Shown: piece after piece, positions 33,487-45,549 of the stretch
How the letters are laid out: the number at the start of each line of letters is the position of its first letter
Numbering within the stretch: the stretch's first letter is position 1
Assembly (NCBI RefSeq): GCF_029633865.1
Contig: NC_079219.1
Coordinates: forward strand, 14,797,046-14,861,045
Direction of reading: 5' to 3'
Length of the DNA: 64,000 nt
Source of the DNA: Lampris incognitus
Taxonomy: Eukaryota; Chordata; Actinopteri; Lampriformes; Lampridae
Program-made: the position numbers and the translations under genes
The notes under the pieces: model-generated
Databases searched by the model: none
Seen by the model: only the letters and a program-made list of their open reading frames with translations
Told to the model about the DNA's origin: nothing

Positions 33487-33764
33487 AGCAACATAAATAT
33501 CCTTAGCAGTCCCAAAAGATTTGAGACGTTTGGCATGGGGATCAGCTGTAATGAAATTAGGAAACTACCTACAGGCAGGTCCTAACTGGTCTATTTTGTA
33601 TCTTTGGCTTCAGTGTAAAACTGCAACTGAAAGGCATTGAAGGATTTTTTTTTTTTTTTGCAAGGCTAGACTGCTGTTAATCACACAGATGCCAGGAAAG
33701 GACATACGAGAGTTCGAGAGTTCAAAGCAGTCAGGCAAAAAGAAGACAGATTTGCATCTTCTCT

Positions 33765-36700
33765 TCAGTCTCCTCCCTCCGGGTCCATCCTTGGTCCTAG
33801 CACTGCGCTCCTCGTAAGATCTCCACAGTCTTCCTCCTCACTGTTGCTCTCAGTGCAATATAAGTCATTTTTCACAAAGCACTGGGCTTGGCTTGGAGGT
33901 CTATTTGGAAGAGGAGGGCCCTGGTGAGACGGCGGCACAAACGGCCGGTACACACCGACCTCCGGACGCTCAGAAGCCATGCCCTGCGAGTGTGGTGGTT
34001 CTGTGGGGCCCGTGAATGGCCGATACGTGTCAGCCTCTCCATATACTCCCATCTCTACCCCTTTTCTTAAAAGGTGCGTGTAAACCAGCGAGTCCTCAAT
34101 GGAGGCGTAGACATGGTCATCCTCCTCAGGTGATTTTGGGAGGCCGTTGTGTCCTGGCAGGAAGCTTGTACCGTTAGGATTGTAGATAGACACCTGATGA
34201 TTCATCTGTCTCTTCTTCTTCCTGTTCAGCAGAAAAGATGAAGTGATAAAAAAAGACAGTGGGATACTCATATCAGAGACATACATCTGTTTGGAGTTAA
34301 GTTTGGGTATGAAGAATTCCAAGCAGGAAATGACTCATTTGAAGTCAGACAAAGACACAAGATCAACAAAATCTAATGTATGCAATGTATCTTATTCATG
34401 TATTACTGTAAACGATGCTAGGAATTTTCCATTTTTAACAAGTAGTCATTAATTGTACAATAAAGGGATAAGAATGCTAAAAAAAAGTAAGCATGCAGCC
34501 ACACGGATGTACATAAAATAAACCCCAATAATAATAATAATGATAATGTGACAACCAGACACAAGAAGACGCACTCACCTGATCACCACACAGACCACCC
34601 CCAATGCAATGAAAATGATGAGCAACAGTGCAGCCACCACGCTCAGAACAGCAATCAGGAGCAGGTCTAGTTATTTATAAAAAAGAGACAAAATAATTAG
34701 AATCATTTCAGCGTTTGAAGGAATAATGCGCTCATTCTTGTAACATCACTGTTAAAGCTAAAATAATACATACAGATATCTAAGTCTTGAACTTTTTTGT
34801 TGTTTGCCCCAAGGCTAACAGGAGCAAGAGGGCTTTAGTGGTGGATGAATAAGAGGAGAAAACCATGCGTGTTAACATTTTCTTACTCTTGTTCTTATGC
34901 AAAGTGATCTGCGAGACGACAGTGAAGTGTCCTCTTTCGGGCATACAGTTGGACATGTTCAGATAGAAGCTCTTGGAGATTGTGATCTCACTGTCAGCTT
35001 CCTCGTCCTCTCTGCGGCTGTACATCTCCTCCAGGGAGCCCAGGCTCTGCACCCTGATGTTGGTGTGGCGGTTGTTACATTTGGGCTGAGTGATGTTGGT
35101 GAACATCAAGTGAGCCTCCTGCTTGGCCGGCACAGAGATGATCCAAGAGACTGTGGAGTAGGACTTCATCCCTTCTGGCCATCCAGGAGTAGCTAAAACG
35201 GTCTGGACTCCTTTCTCAGGAGCTACATTGAATATGTACCTCTCTAAATCAAGAAATGGGCAAACAAAGAGGAAAGGAATTAAAGGGAAACAACCATGAT
35301 TTTCAACATTATCAATATATTTGCCATGCCATTTTTATTTTTCCATATTCAAATACCCATATATCCTCTATACTACTACTATAGATAAGATCTATTTATT
35401 AATTAAGTTATATGCAATATACAACCATCGGCTTGCTATTATGTGCAATATACAACAACTGTGCAGTAACTGTGGATAACTGTACCCTGTGCAATAACTG
35501 AACATATGATCATGCTGCTGCATCTTTTTTTTTTTCAATGTAACCTCTGCTATATTTCTTTTATACCAATGCTCTTGATCCACCCTGCTTTTATATATAA
35601 ATATACATCTCTTTAGTCTATTTTATTTTTAGGCACTTCAGTTTAGTCTAGTTCTTTATATTTTCTATATTCTCTATAGTTTTGCTTTATATTCTTGCTA
35701 TTGTTGTGTGTATTTTTGATATTGTGTGCCGTTGGATTATGCAAGCTGTAATGACGCTTTAATTACCCTCGGGATCAATAAAGTATCTGTCTACCTATCT
35801 ATATGCTGCAGGGATAACAGTTAGTTAACAGGTGTAATACTGAGCAGTCTTCTGTGTCATTGAAATGCTGCTGAAATTGTGCAGAAAAGCGAATCAAATT
35901 CATGTATTGTCCGCCAGTAATGTCACTGGTGGACACTTTTCTGCACAATTGGGCAGCTACTGAGAAGCACGCAGAAGACTGCTTATTATTATGGCTGTCA
36001 ATGAGTTTTATCCCTACAGCTAGGGCTTGCTGATATTGACAAAATCAAATAAAACTTCGACAATAAGATATCTTATCAATAAGGCATTCACAAACAAGAA
36101 AATTTTGAAAAATTATCTTTAGTAATGTAGATATGATGGCCAAGCACGTAGAGGCATTCATTGTTCATTTCATTCAACTAAAACAGCCTGATAAGTTCAG
36201 AAAATTGTATTGGTTACTGTAATGCAGCCTTTAAGACCAGGAAATGACAACACAACTTATATCACGACAACCAAAATCCTACATAATGTCTCACGTCAAG
36301 ATATCCGCATATCAATATAATGCCCAGCACAACCTGCGGAGATAACATTGAAAATCGCGATTAAGTGTTCATTTATGACGTGTGACCTAACACACCTTCT
36401 ACATTTTAAGTCACTTGATACCTCTGATCTCCCCTCTGAAAACAGCATGTAGCAGCAATTTGGAAGTTCGCAGCACTCCATCCCCCACGCCGGAGGCGGT
36501 AACGGAGACATTGGCGTGAATCTGGATGCTCTTTATGGCTCCCTCAGGGCAGAACTGGCCGAGAGAGGTGCCGTCATCCTCAACCACTTGGAGAATGATG
36601 CTGTCATTGCACGGCTGCCCGGGCGGTGACTGTCTGAGAGGGTTGCTGGGGGACAGTAGCTCCACAGCTCCATGTGGAGGAGGCAGGAGAGTCCAGGTCA

Positions 36701-38462
36701 CGTTACTCAGTGGGGCAGGAAGGCAACTGGGCAGCGAAGGCACTGCCAAAGAGACCTTCGGACAGCGGTTAAGCTGTTGGCAAGCTACACCAAAAAATGG
36801 AAAATGATTACAAGAAATGACAACAAACGTCATTTGTGACCTGAAAGGTACAGTGAGTAAAGACTGAATTCAACTTTTTTTTTTAACTAAATTGTTGGAA
36901 ATAGATGAATTAAAAGTGGTCAACATATAACATCATGTTGTGACAGGAGTGTGATATGGGTATGACATGAGTGGTAAACCACACAATGAGTTGCGTGACT
37001 TTGTGAAGCACTGTATGAATACCCATACCCTGAAGGAATGATGACTCAACGTGCTAGTTTACAATACCTATAATTCTCCTGGCTGTCACCCGTACATCTT
37101 CAGGGGAGCAGTCCTGGAATGACAGCTGAGTAATGCTTTTAGATGGAAGGGTGATTCTCTCCTTGGTATTGAAGTTCATTTTCATCTCGCACTCAGAGCC
37201 CGGTCTGGCCTCGATGTAAAGAGAGAGCCTCTCCTCTTTTCTCAGGTCCACTTCACACAACACTACAGAATACATCACACTAACATGAGCATGTCTTCAA
37301 ACAAAACCTGCCTCTGTCTTTATCTCTCTTTGTCTTACTCAGTAGTGTACCATTCCAGTCATGACGCAATGGTGAAGCAATCTCAGAATTCCCCTTAAAG
37401 CCAATGAGGTCCTCAAATGAAGGCCACGGGGCCCACTTTTTAAACCAGGCCATCATGCTCACCTAAGTCTATGGCTATCACTAAACTAAGTCCAGGCGGA
37501 CAAAATCCAAGTATATACCTGTCTAACAACCTTGCATTCTTTCTGTAATGTTGTGTTGGTATCTTAGTCATTTAGGTCAAGCTCCAATTCAGAACAACCT
37601 GGAATGGGCAGGTATGTTTAGAGACTTGCTCAGGAACACTCCCTAGAAGAATATGGGACTTCCCTTCTAACCTAATTAAATAGATGAAATTCTTCTTTTT
37701 TTTGTGGATCCCCCCCCCCCCTCCCTTTTTTTCTCCCAAATTGTACTTGGCCAATTACCCCAATCCTCCAAGCTGTCCCGGTCGTTGCTCCACTCCCTCT
37801 GCCGATCTGGGGCAGGCTGCAGATTACCACATGCTTCCTCCGATACATGTGGAGTCGCCAGCCGCTTCTTTTCACCTGACAGTGAGGAGTTTTGCCAGGG
37901 GGATGTAGCACATAGGAGGATCACGCTATTCCCCCCAGTCCCCGCCCCCCCCCCAACAGGCGCCCTGACCAACGAGAGGAGGCGCTAGTGCAGCGACCAG
38001 GACACATATCCACATCCAGCTTCCCACCCACAGACATGGCCAACTGTGTCTGTAGAGACGCTCGACCAAGCCGGAGGTAACACGGATTCGAACCAGCAAT
38101 CCCCATGTTGGTAGGCAATGGAATAGACCACCACGCCACCGAGACGCCCTGATATAATTATTATAATCAAATACATAAAAGATATATCACTATGACAAAA
38201 GCAACAGTGTTCAGCATTAATTTTGTTGATAAAAATTGTGATGGAAAATGTGTGTCATTGAACTGGGGGGGGGGGACAATAACTAAATCAAAATTCTCCT
38301 TTCTAAACACAAAGGTGAAATGTAAAGTTCCATCTGTCCATCCATTGTCTGAACCACTTATCCTCCTCTCAGGGTCGCAGGGATGCTAGAGCATATCCCA
38401 GCAGTCATTGGGCGGCAGGCGGGGAGACACCCTGGACAGACCGCCAGGCCATCACATGGCTG

Positions 38463-38549
<87 letters not shown>

Positions 38550-41500
38550 CCTAGGGACAATTTAGTACGGCCGATTCACCTTACCTACATGTCTTTGGAC
38601 TGTGGGAGGAAACCGGAGCACCCGGAGGAAACCCACGCAGACTTGGGGAGAACATGCAAACTCCACACAGAGGACGACCCGAGATGACCCACCAAGGTTG
38701 GACTACCCCGGGGCTCGAACCCAGGACCTTCTTGCTGTGAGGCGACCGTGCTAACCACTGTGCCACCGTGCCGCCAAATGTGAAGTTATTTTCTCATTTT
38801 TAATCACAGAAACAAGGTCAATGTTGAACTTTTTCAGTCATGCCAGGGTGTAGCATAATAAGGTGCGTGGTTTACAAACCTGGGCGACTTCTCTGGACAG
38901 CGGCGACCTTAAAGTGTACGGAGAGTCCGGCTGTATTATCACGGGCCCTGTCCATTTCACAGTTCCTTAGGGTCAGGGAGAAGTTGCCTTGGATCTGGGT
39001 TGACTGGGTGACGGACAGCCCCCGCACCGATGCCTCTCTTCCTCTCCGGTGGTACTCCACAGCAGTGCTCTTCTTCAGACAACGGGGCTGCGTGTGGTCC
39101 AAGAAATCAATGGTTGCATTGTATTTGGCTGGAGTCTGAAACTCCCACTCCATCTGGTCATCATCAGGAAAACTGCCCGGGTAGTTTGGAGAAAGCAACT
39201 CTGTAGATGAGCTCCTCTCTGGTAAAATCAGTTTCATTTTGGCAAGGGCTAAGAGAGAATACAAGTACATGAGAATGTCAGTGGGCTGCGTCATTTATCT
39301 TTAAAATCTACCCTTTAATGATCTCTGCAATCTGTTGGACCTCATCGCCTCTGTATTTTCACCTCACAGAAATCATTTAAAGCAACTCACATTTGATTTC
39401 CTCTCCAACCGATACACCAAACCGGGCACCTTGTAACTTCTGTTTGGCTGGAACTTGTACAGAAAAGCTGCCCTGCTTTAGCACCTGAGCCCCATGAAAG
39501 GAGCCAGTTCTGCAGTATGTCCCAATAGCCACCTTCCCGGTGGCCTGAAGGGCCTGGAGGCTGTAGGTGTGTTTATCTGGACAGGTTTCTGAGGGATTAA
39601 TCTGTCTCAGACCTGTGCTGGTGAAGTCTAGTTGAAATGCTTGCTGTGCAGAGGCCTTAAGGTTCCAGGTGAATGTGCGGTTGAAATCCGTCAAAGGAGT
39701 GGAGCCGTACTCAGTCTGGATGATATCTCCATTGCAGGACTTTGCGGTACACTCTGAGGAAGAGGGATAATTCTGTTCACACACAGCCTATAAGTAAATT
39801 CGACACTTACAAAGAGTCACCACTGTGACCAGGTTATATAAAGATGTCGTGAAATCAGATCACCATTATTTACACACCTTTCATTTAATTAGTGTGAATG
39901 GAAAACTCCTACCTATACTTCGAAGAATTTCCACACTGAATACATCCTGAGGTCTGGGGCACCTGAACTCCACTGACACAGTACCAGTGTCTCTTAATAA
40001 GGCAGATGCATCACATAGTTGTGACCTTCCTGATCCAGTGCACACATTGCACACTGACCCCTTGACATTTTTACTGCTGATGTGAAAGGTGGTGCCCCTG
40101 TCAGGGGTGATGGTCAGCTTCTGTGTCCCTGGATAAAATAAATACAGGCAATATACCAAGAAGGGATGAACGCAGGTCAAAATAATACGTAGTAATCCAA
40201 GAAGGTTAAATCAGTTCATCTGGATCAACCGCTTCAGTCTAAACTGACTGCAGGTATCCCCACCATTATAAACAATATAGTACCATAACAATCGAAACCA
40301 ATGATCGGTTTCATATGCAAATATGGGTATGACCATTAACTAGAGTTTCAATAGCCATGTGTGCTATTCACAGAGAATTTGGGAATGTTTGCAATCACAG
40401 CATTGTAAGATGGTGACAGATGTACTCTTAGCCCCCCCCCCCCTTGGTTCAGGGATGATCATTCCCTCTTAACATGTAGATGGCCTCTCTGACTCTCTGT
40501 TCAAACCATCATTCCTCCCTATCACGGATGTGCACATCCTCATCTATGAAAGAGTGGCCACTGGCCTGTAGATGAATGTAGACTTAGGAGTCCTGGCCTG
40601 ACGTGTTAGCTCTCCTGTGTTGTGCCATTCTCTTGGCCAGCATCTGTTTAGTCACAGCAATCCTCCTGGCACTTAACAGCATACACTATATTGCTCCGTT
40701 TGTGCCAGGGGGCCCGATCCTTGCGGTGGACCAACTTCTGGCGCAGTGTATTTTGGGATTTGAAAGCAACTGAGACACAGGTTTTGGAAAATATGTGTCT
40801 CAGCTTTTCCCACACTCCCGCCACATACGGGATCACCACTGGTTTACGCTTAGACAGCTGTTGTCCTTCTCCTCTCTTCGATTGGCTGGTGCACTGTTTG
40901 GGCATCTTCCTGGCTTTGACAAATGCCCAGTTAGGATAGCCACACAGTGACTGTAGCTTCCTACAGTCACTCCTCTGTTAGGAATCTTGGAGTGATTTTT
41001 GACAGCTCTTTTAACTTTGACAAACAAATAAGCTCAGTAGTCAAAACAAGTTTTTTTTCCAATTACGACTTCTGGGGAAAAGTAAAGGCCTATCTCCCTC
41101 CAAATGACCTTGAAAGGGTAATTCATGCATTTATTACCTCTCATTTGGATTATTGTAATTCATTGTATGTTGGCGTAGCTCAGTCGTTGCTTCGTCGCCT
41201 GCAGCTTGTACAAAATGCAGCTGCTCGCCTGCTGACAGGAAAGAAGCGACGTGATCACATAACGCTTGTACTGGCCTCCCTTCATTGGCCTCCGGTCTGT
41301 TTTAGGATCCAGTTTAAGATTTTATTATTTGTTTTCAAGTCTTTAAATGGGCTGGCACCATCTTATTTATCTGAGCTGATACATCATCATACACCAGTCA
41401 GAGCACTCAGGTCAGCAAACCAGATGCTCTTACATGTTCCCAGATCCAGGCTTAAGAATAGGGGCGACAGAGCCTTTGCAGTGGCTGCGCCTGATCTCTG

Positions 41501-43138
41501 GAACAACTTACCAGTGCACATAAGATCTGCTCAGACCCTAGAGACTTTTAAATCTTGGTTAAAGACCTACCTCTTCTCGCTGGCATTCAATTCAAGTTGA
41601 GCTTGACACTGTGATTTTAGTGTGCAAATATACTTTTACTCTTGTGTTTTATTGTTTACATTTTAATTTCTTTATTTTACTGTCTTTTTTTACATATATT
41701 TTTATATTCATACGTGTTACTTATTTTATATTGTATTTTAAGCTTGTGCAGCACTTTGGTTCAACTGTGGTTGTTTTAAATGTGCTATATAAATAAACTT
41801 GACTTGACCAAGGCCTGTTTAATGTGGGATTTCGCCCCTTCCCCAGCCGCTGTTTCGGTGGAGACGATGTCAGCTCAGTGGTGCAGCGTCCTGATGACTC
41901 CTCCTAGTTTGTGCTCCAGTGGATGATGAGAGTCAAACCTTAAGTCAGAACTCATCTGTCGCCATCTTACAGTGCCGTGATTGCAAACATCCCCAAATCC
42001 TCTGTGAACAGTACACATGACCATTGAAACTCTAGTTAACGGTCACACCCATATATATATTTTTGGATTCAACCTTCCTTCATCTTCTTACCTGGATTAG
42101 TGAGCATGCATCAAGACAATGTGTAGTCATAGTAACCAGTTATGACCATTGCGATAATGGTGACAATGTTGTGAAAATGAAGCGGTTAATCTAGTTTGTC
42201 CTTAATATCATTCAAAACCGTGACACCGTTGGTTCATAAGGGTTTGGAGACGAGTTTTCTGCGTTTGAGTTTGTTGTCGACAAAGCCAAGTATGAGGGAC
42301 TGGGGTTGAGAAAGAGGGAGGGTGACAGCTCGGCTCGACTCCCTCTATGACTAACCAGGTCGACGTTAAGTTAGCTGACTCCTGACTAAACAAAGCAACA
42401 CATGTCCTGCGGTTGCTGGCATCAACTCACGATCCGTTTCATTTGTATTTTTCTTTTTTTCAACCGTATTCTATCTGCCAGCGTTTGAGTGTGTGTGTCA
42501 TCTACATGACACAGCGGAGATTGTTATCTGTAACTGTGACTACTGACTGTGCAGTGGATTTGCACGACTGACGCCAGAAACGGGTTTTCTCCAGTTTTGA
42601 AGAACTAATAAAATCCAATTTTGCACCAACTTCGCAAGGGTAAAACATCTTCCAGTACTTCCACCTTGGCCTCGCTCAAGACGTTTATGAGGATAGAGAT
42701 CTGCGTCATGACCAGTTTCCTGTGTTAACACCCGGTTACTGGGTGGTGCACGTACACTTACGAGTTCAATTGCATCTACTCAGCTCAGGCACACTGATTT
42801 GAGATGTGAACTAATTACAGACAGTACTGTTTATATTAGACCATGAAATATGTCTGATGATAAAACCCCTTTTTAATTTCAGCCGTCTTATTTACATCTA
42901 CAATTAGTTTTCATTCAACTCAGGTATTTCCCACACACATAATCTAGTAGGGCTCGGCCACTGCCATGACTAGTTAAAAAGCCAGGTGAGTTAAACCCAT
43001 TACACCCATCTCATATCTTCATTTAATGATCACATCTCAGTACACCACGTGACTGCATTGCCGCTTACCTGATACACTCAGAACGACGGAGGCGAGGACG
43101 ATGATCTGTAGGACGGCGCTGACTGTAGGTAAAGGCAT
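33765..43138 (-). CDS. cdcp1: CUB domain-containing protein 1 (nine exons, complete)
   Basis: Exons in transcript order: 43069-43138, 39919-40128, 39391-39753, 38880-39248, 37068-37262, 36422-36784, 34887-35243, 34579-34666 and 33765-34221. They total 2472 nt (823 codons plus stop; human is 836), and the first seven introns are all phase 1. Exon 1 is a signal peptide (VLQIIVLASVVLSVS). Exons 2-7 are the cysteine-containing CUB-like ectodomain; exon 4 has the CUB start STELLSPNYPGSFPDD. Exon 8 is the membrane span (LLLIAVLSVVAALLLIIFIA), with one cysteine before RKKKRQ. Exon 9 is the cytoplasmic tail with tyrosines in DHVYASIEDSLVYTHLL and DTYRPF; the DTYRPF site equals the PKC-delta docking tyrosine of human CDCP1, and a second VYRPF is present here. 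CDCP1 is a Src-family kinase substrate in adhesion. Introns hold SINE, LINE and Penelope-like insertions. Confidence 0.93.
35385..35810 (+). repeat. LINE 3' UTR fragment
   Basis: The sequence ends CCCTCGGGATCAATAAAGTA followed by a degenerate (TCTA)n run, a common 3' end of fish LINEs. It carries no coding sequence. It lies in the CDCP1 intron between exons 6 and 7. Confidence 0.6.
35843..35992. repeat. Long imperfect inverted repeat (foldback)
   Basis: Two arms, about 35843-35917 and 35925-35992, are reverse complements of each other with mismatches and gaps. Shared blocks are AGCAGTCTTCTG, AATTGTGCAGAAAAG and GTCC(G/A)CCAG, with a short TAATGTCA loop. It lies in the CDCP1 intron between exons 6 and 7. 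Confidence 0.75.
37690..38152 (-). repeat. Family-A SINE, copy 3, near full length
   Basis: Reverse complement of copies 1 and 2: a GGCGTCTCGGTGGCGTGGTG head at the 38150 side, a B box over GCTGGTTCGAATCCGTGTT, and an A-rich end near 37690. It lies in the CDCP1 intron between exons 4 and 5. Confidence 0.85.
38330..38775 (-). repeat. Family-B SINE, full length, with target-site duplication and CA expansion
   Basis: The 446-bp element is flanked by a 12-bp duplication AAATGT(A/G)AAGTT at 38318-38329 and 38776-38787. On the minus strand the head is GGCGGCACGGTGGCACAGTG with the B box GGGTTCGAGCCCC. It contains a CA tract (about 38463-38546) at the same internal position as the 5838-6240 copy. 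It lies in the CDCP1 intron between exons 4 and 5. Confidence 0.9.
40203..42060 (-). mobile_element. Penelope-like retroelement remnant in CDCP1 intron 1
   Basis: Minus-strand coding traces (about 40430-40945 and 41809-41955) resemble the C-terminal part of a Penelope-like polyprotein leading to its GIY-YIG endonuclease side. Arms at 40203-40425 and 41957-42060 are inverted copies of each other, an arrangement known for this family. The element is broken and 5'-truncated, and a younger LINE (40946-41808) is inserted in it. Confidence 0.7.
40946..41808 (+). mobile_element. L2-type LINE, 5'-truncated, inserted in the Penelope-like element
   Basis: An open frame of 217 codons (40947-41600) encodes the RT thumb and connection region: RNLGVIFDSSFNFDKQISSV, HAFITSHLDYCNSLYVGV, LQLVQNAAARLLTGKKRR, LHWPPVCFRIQFKILLFVFK. 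The 3' UTR ends TGCTATATAAATAAACTTGA followed by a CTTGAC end. The open frame and clean tail suggest a fairly recent insertion; the catalytic RT core is absent. Confidence 0.85.
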
Positions 43139-43724
43139 GCTGCTATCAAATCTCAGCGCGACTCACTACATCGGCCCCGAGAGAGGTCGCATACTAAGGG
43201 CCTATTTTGGTGTGTCCATTTCGGTCCAGTTAGATGAGCATTCATAAGACTTCTCCTGCTGAAAGCCAACCCGTGACAACTCGCCAATACGCGTCCGTGA
43301 GACTTCCTGGTGGGACTGTACCTCCTCCAGGTAAAGGCGTGGTTCCAGCGGCCATTTTGCCCATGACGAGGAAGACGGTGCAATACAAGCACGTCATTAC
43401 ATATGCATCAGCTAATATGAATACAAGTTAAGTGTTATAGCTGAAATGACAGTTCGGGGCTTTATAGCTCTCACGTCGCAAATTGCCTATAGTCTTTAAT
43501 CAGACGTCGATGAAAAGGCCAGTTTTATAGTTCGACAGTCTATAAGTCAGTATGGTCATCATCATCGGCGGTCTCTCGAAGCGAGTATGAAAGTCCTCTG
43601 AAGGACGCCTGTGCGTGATTTTTTTTAATGCATGCTCAATAACCCAGGTAAGAAAATCAAAGAAGGTTGAATCAGGTCATCCATATACGTTTATTGACAC
43701 ATACGTTTCATCACTCATCTAAGT

Positions 43725-44172
43725 CAGAGCCCTAGAAAGAGAGTTACGTCAACTCCGTAGACGTCAATGGGCCAACAGCAATGGCGGATCATGGGAGCCC
43801 CGGATAGTTCCAAACAGTGCGCATAGAATATGCGTCACGTTGGAATATATCTATATCTATATATAAATGTAAAAAATCTGAAAATATTGGTTAGTAGTGT
43901 AAACTACTAATAATACACGTTAGTCCCTAGCTAACGGGTGTGACCCTTTAGCCGAGCGGTTAGTGATGTCGCCTTGTGGTGCAGTACACTCCTATCGAAT
44001 CCCGCACCGGGCAAGAAAATAACCGGTTACAGTAGTTACCAGAAATCGCGGCTAAGCAGTTCATTTAAATGACCCGCCAAGCTTCGTTTGGAACTATTCG
44101 GCGGCTACATAAACCACGTGGCCATCTCGCGTTCTGACCCCGCGTTGACGCAACTCTCTTTCCAGGGCTCTG
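43725..44172. mobile_element. Non-autonomous hAT-type element carrying a tRNA-like sequence
   Basis: The 448-bp element has 29-bp terminal inverted repeats with three mismatches or fewer (CAGAGCCCT(A/G)GAAAGAGAG...) and a perfect 8-bp target duplication ATCTAAGT at 43717-43724 and 44173-44180. Inverted text around TAGTTCC/GGAACTA lies further in. The tRNA-like block is at 43944-44015. Confidence 0.88.
43944..44015 (+). other. tRNA-like sequence with Pol III box motifs inside the hAT element
   Basis: TAGCCGAGCGGTTAG matches an A box and CCTATCGAATCCC a slightly weakened B box, about 38 bases apart. CGCC/GGTG can form a short anticodon-like stem around TTGT. The acceptor ends pair poorly, so it is not called a functional tRNA. 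It could be a captured tRNA pseudogene or SINE head. Confidence 0.5.
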
Positions 44173-44189
44173 ATCTAAGTGACCTCTTC

Positions 44190-44327
44190 CAGTGGTCACC
44201 AACCCTGCTCCTCGACGGCTACCGTCCTGCCGGATTTCAGATCAATTGAATCAGGTGTGTTAAAGTAGGGTTGGAGTGAAAACCGACAGGACGGCAGCTC
44301 TCCAGGAGCAGGGTTGGTGACCACTGT
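44190..44327. mobile_element. Short palindromic hAT/Charlie-like MITE
   Basis: The ends CAGTGGTCACCAACCCTGCT and its inverse, AGCAGGGTTGGTGACCACTG, are perfect inverted repeats. Further blocks (CCTGTCGGTTTTCACTCCAA) are also partly self-complementary. This is a very common short element type in fish. No clean 8-bp flanking duplication remains; part of the host Penelope arm is missing here. Confidence 0.75.
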
Positions 44328-44949
44328 TTATATAACGATCGAAACCAACGACCAGTTTCATCTGCAAATATGGGCGTGACCATTAACTAGATTTTCAGTG
44401 GCTCTGTGAGCTATTCACAGAGGACTTGGGGATGTTTGGAATCACAGCATTGTAAGATGGCGACATTAGGGAAACCGAACAGACGCTGGTCAAGAGAATT
44501 GCACAACATAGAAGAATTAACGCGTCAGGCCAGGACTCCGCAGTCTACACCCATCTACAGGCCAGTGGCCACTCTTTGAAGGATGGGGCTGTTCACATCT
44601 TTGATAGGGAGGAACGCTGGTTTGAACGGGGAGTCAAAGAGCCAAGAGTGAAAGAGATGTTAAGAGGGACCGACCATCCCTGAACGGAGGCGAGACCTAA
44701 TTAGAGCCCACCTGTCACCATCTTACAATGCTGTGATTGCAAACATTCCCAAATCCTCTGTAGGATACATATAGCCATTGAAACTGTAGTTAATGGTCAC
44801 ACCCATATTTGGTTTCGGTCCTTATGCAACATATTGTTTATAAGGGTGGGGATACCTGCAGTCAATTTAGACTGAAGAGGTCACTTAGATGAATGATGAA
44901 ACGTATCTGTCAATAAACATATCGATTCACATAACTGATTCAACTTTTA

Positions 44950-45430
44950 TTGATGTGCGTGACTTTGTTTAACATAGGGAGACTGGTGCAGAGACAGCCC
45001 CCACAAGGTCCTTGATAGATCTGGGTCAGGATCCAGTGGCATGGAGTCCAAGACGACTGGGGGCCCATTTCTGCTGCAGCCTTCATCTGCCTTCCCAGCC
45101 GTTGTGATGTTTCCCTAAAGTCAGCCATCATCCTCCGCCTGTTCGACCGTTGAGGTCTTGGTTAGATTGTTCTTTGTGGGGGACCCCATGTTAACCTTGA
45201 CCTTACCACCATGGGTGACCCTACCAGGAACATAGCTCCAGACGGTGTTGCTCTCGGGATCTCAGGCCCACACATGCTTCTCCACCACGACAAGGTGACA
45301 ATCCATGGAGAAGTCAGTATGGTACTGCAAGCATGACGGTGAGCTATTACTGTATAGGACATATATAGGCTATATGCACTGTTACAGAAAATATTAGGCA
45401 TACCGAACGCGCAACGATAGACCTAAAATG
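44950..45430. other. Unclassified repeat-like sequence
   Basis: GC-richer than its surroundings, with the text TTCTTTGTGGGGGACCCCAT and CACCACGACAAGGTGACAAT that has the look of a mobile-element body. No diagnostic motif was identified. Confidence 0.3.
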
Positions 45431-45549
45431 CCAGTTAAGGAGTGAAAATTAAGATTACAAACTTGGCATTTGGTCTCCCTATGAAATCCACCCATTGCGA
45501 AGAATGCCCAGTGGTGCGTCACGATTGATCTTCAGCCTGCATAGCGTCT

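Larger units (their letters stand above)
43655..44949 (+). mobile_element. Penelope-like element remnant with two nested DNA elements
   Basis: The left arm (43668-43724, 44173-44189, 44328-44468) and right arm (44705-44949) are inverted copies of one terminal sequence. Between them, 44469-44704 carries a short stretch similar to the GIY-YIG endonuclease region. The left arm is interrupted by the elements at 43725-44172 and 44190-44327. The element is broken and heavily truncated. It sits upstream of CDCP1. Confidence 0.65.

Noticed and set aside
40947-41600. 217-codon frame as a host gene
   Set aside because: It is the reverse-transcriptase C-terminal region of an L2-type LINE.
43944-44015. 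Functional tRNA gene
   Set aside because: The acceptor ends pair poorly, the B box is weakened and it lies inside a transposon, so only a tRNA-like sequence is reported.
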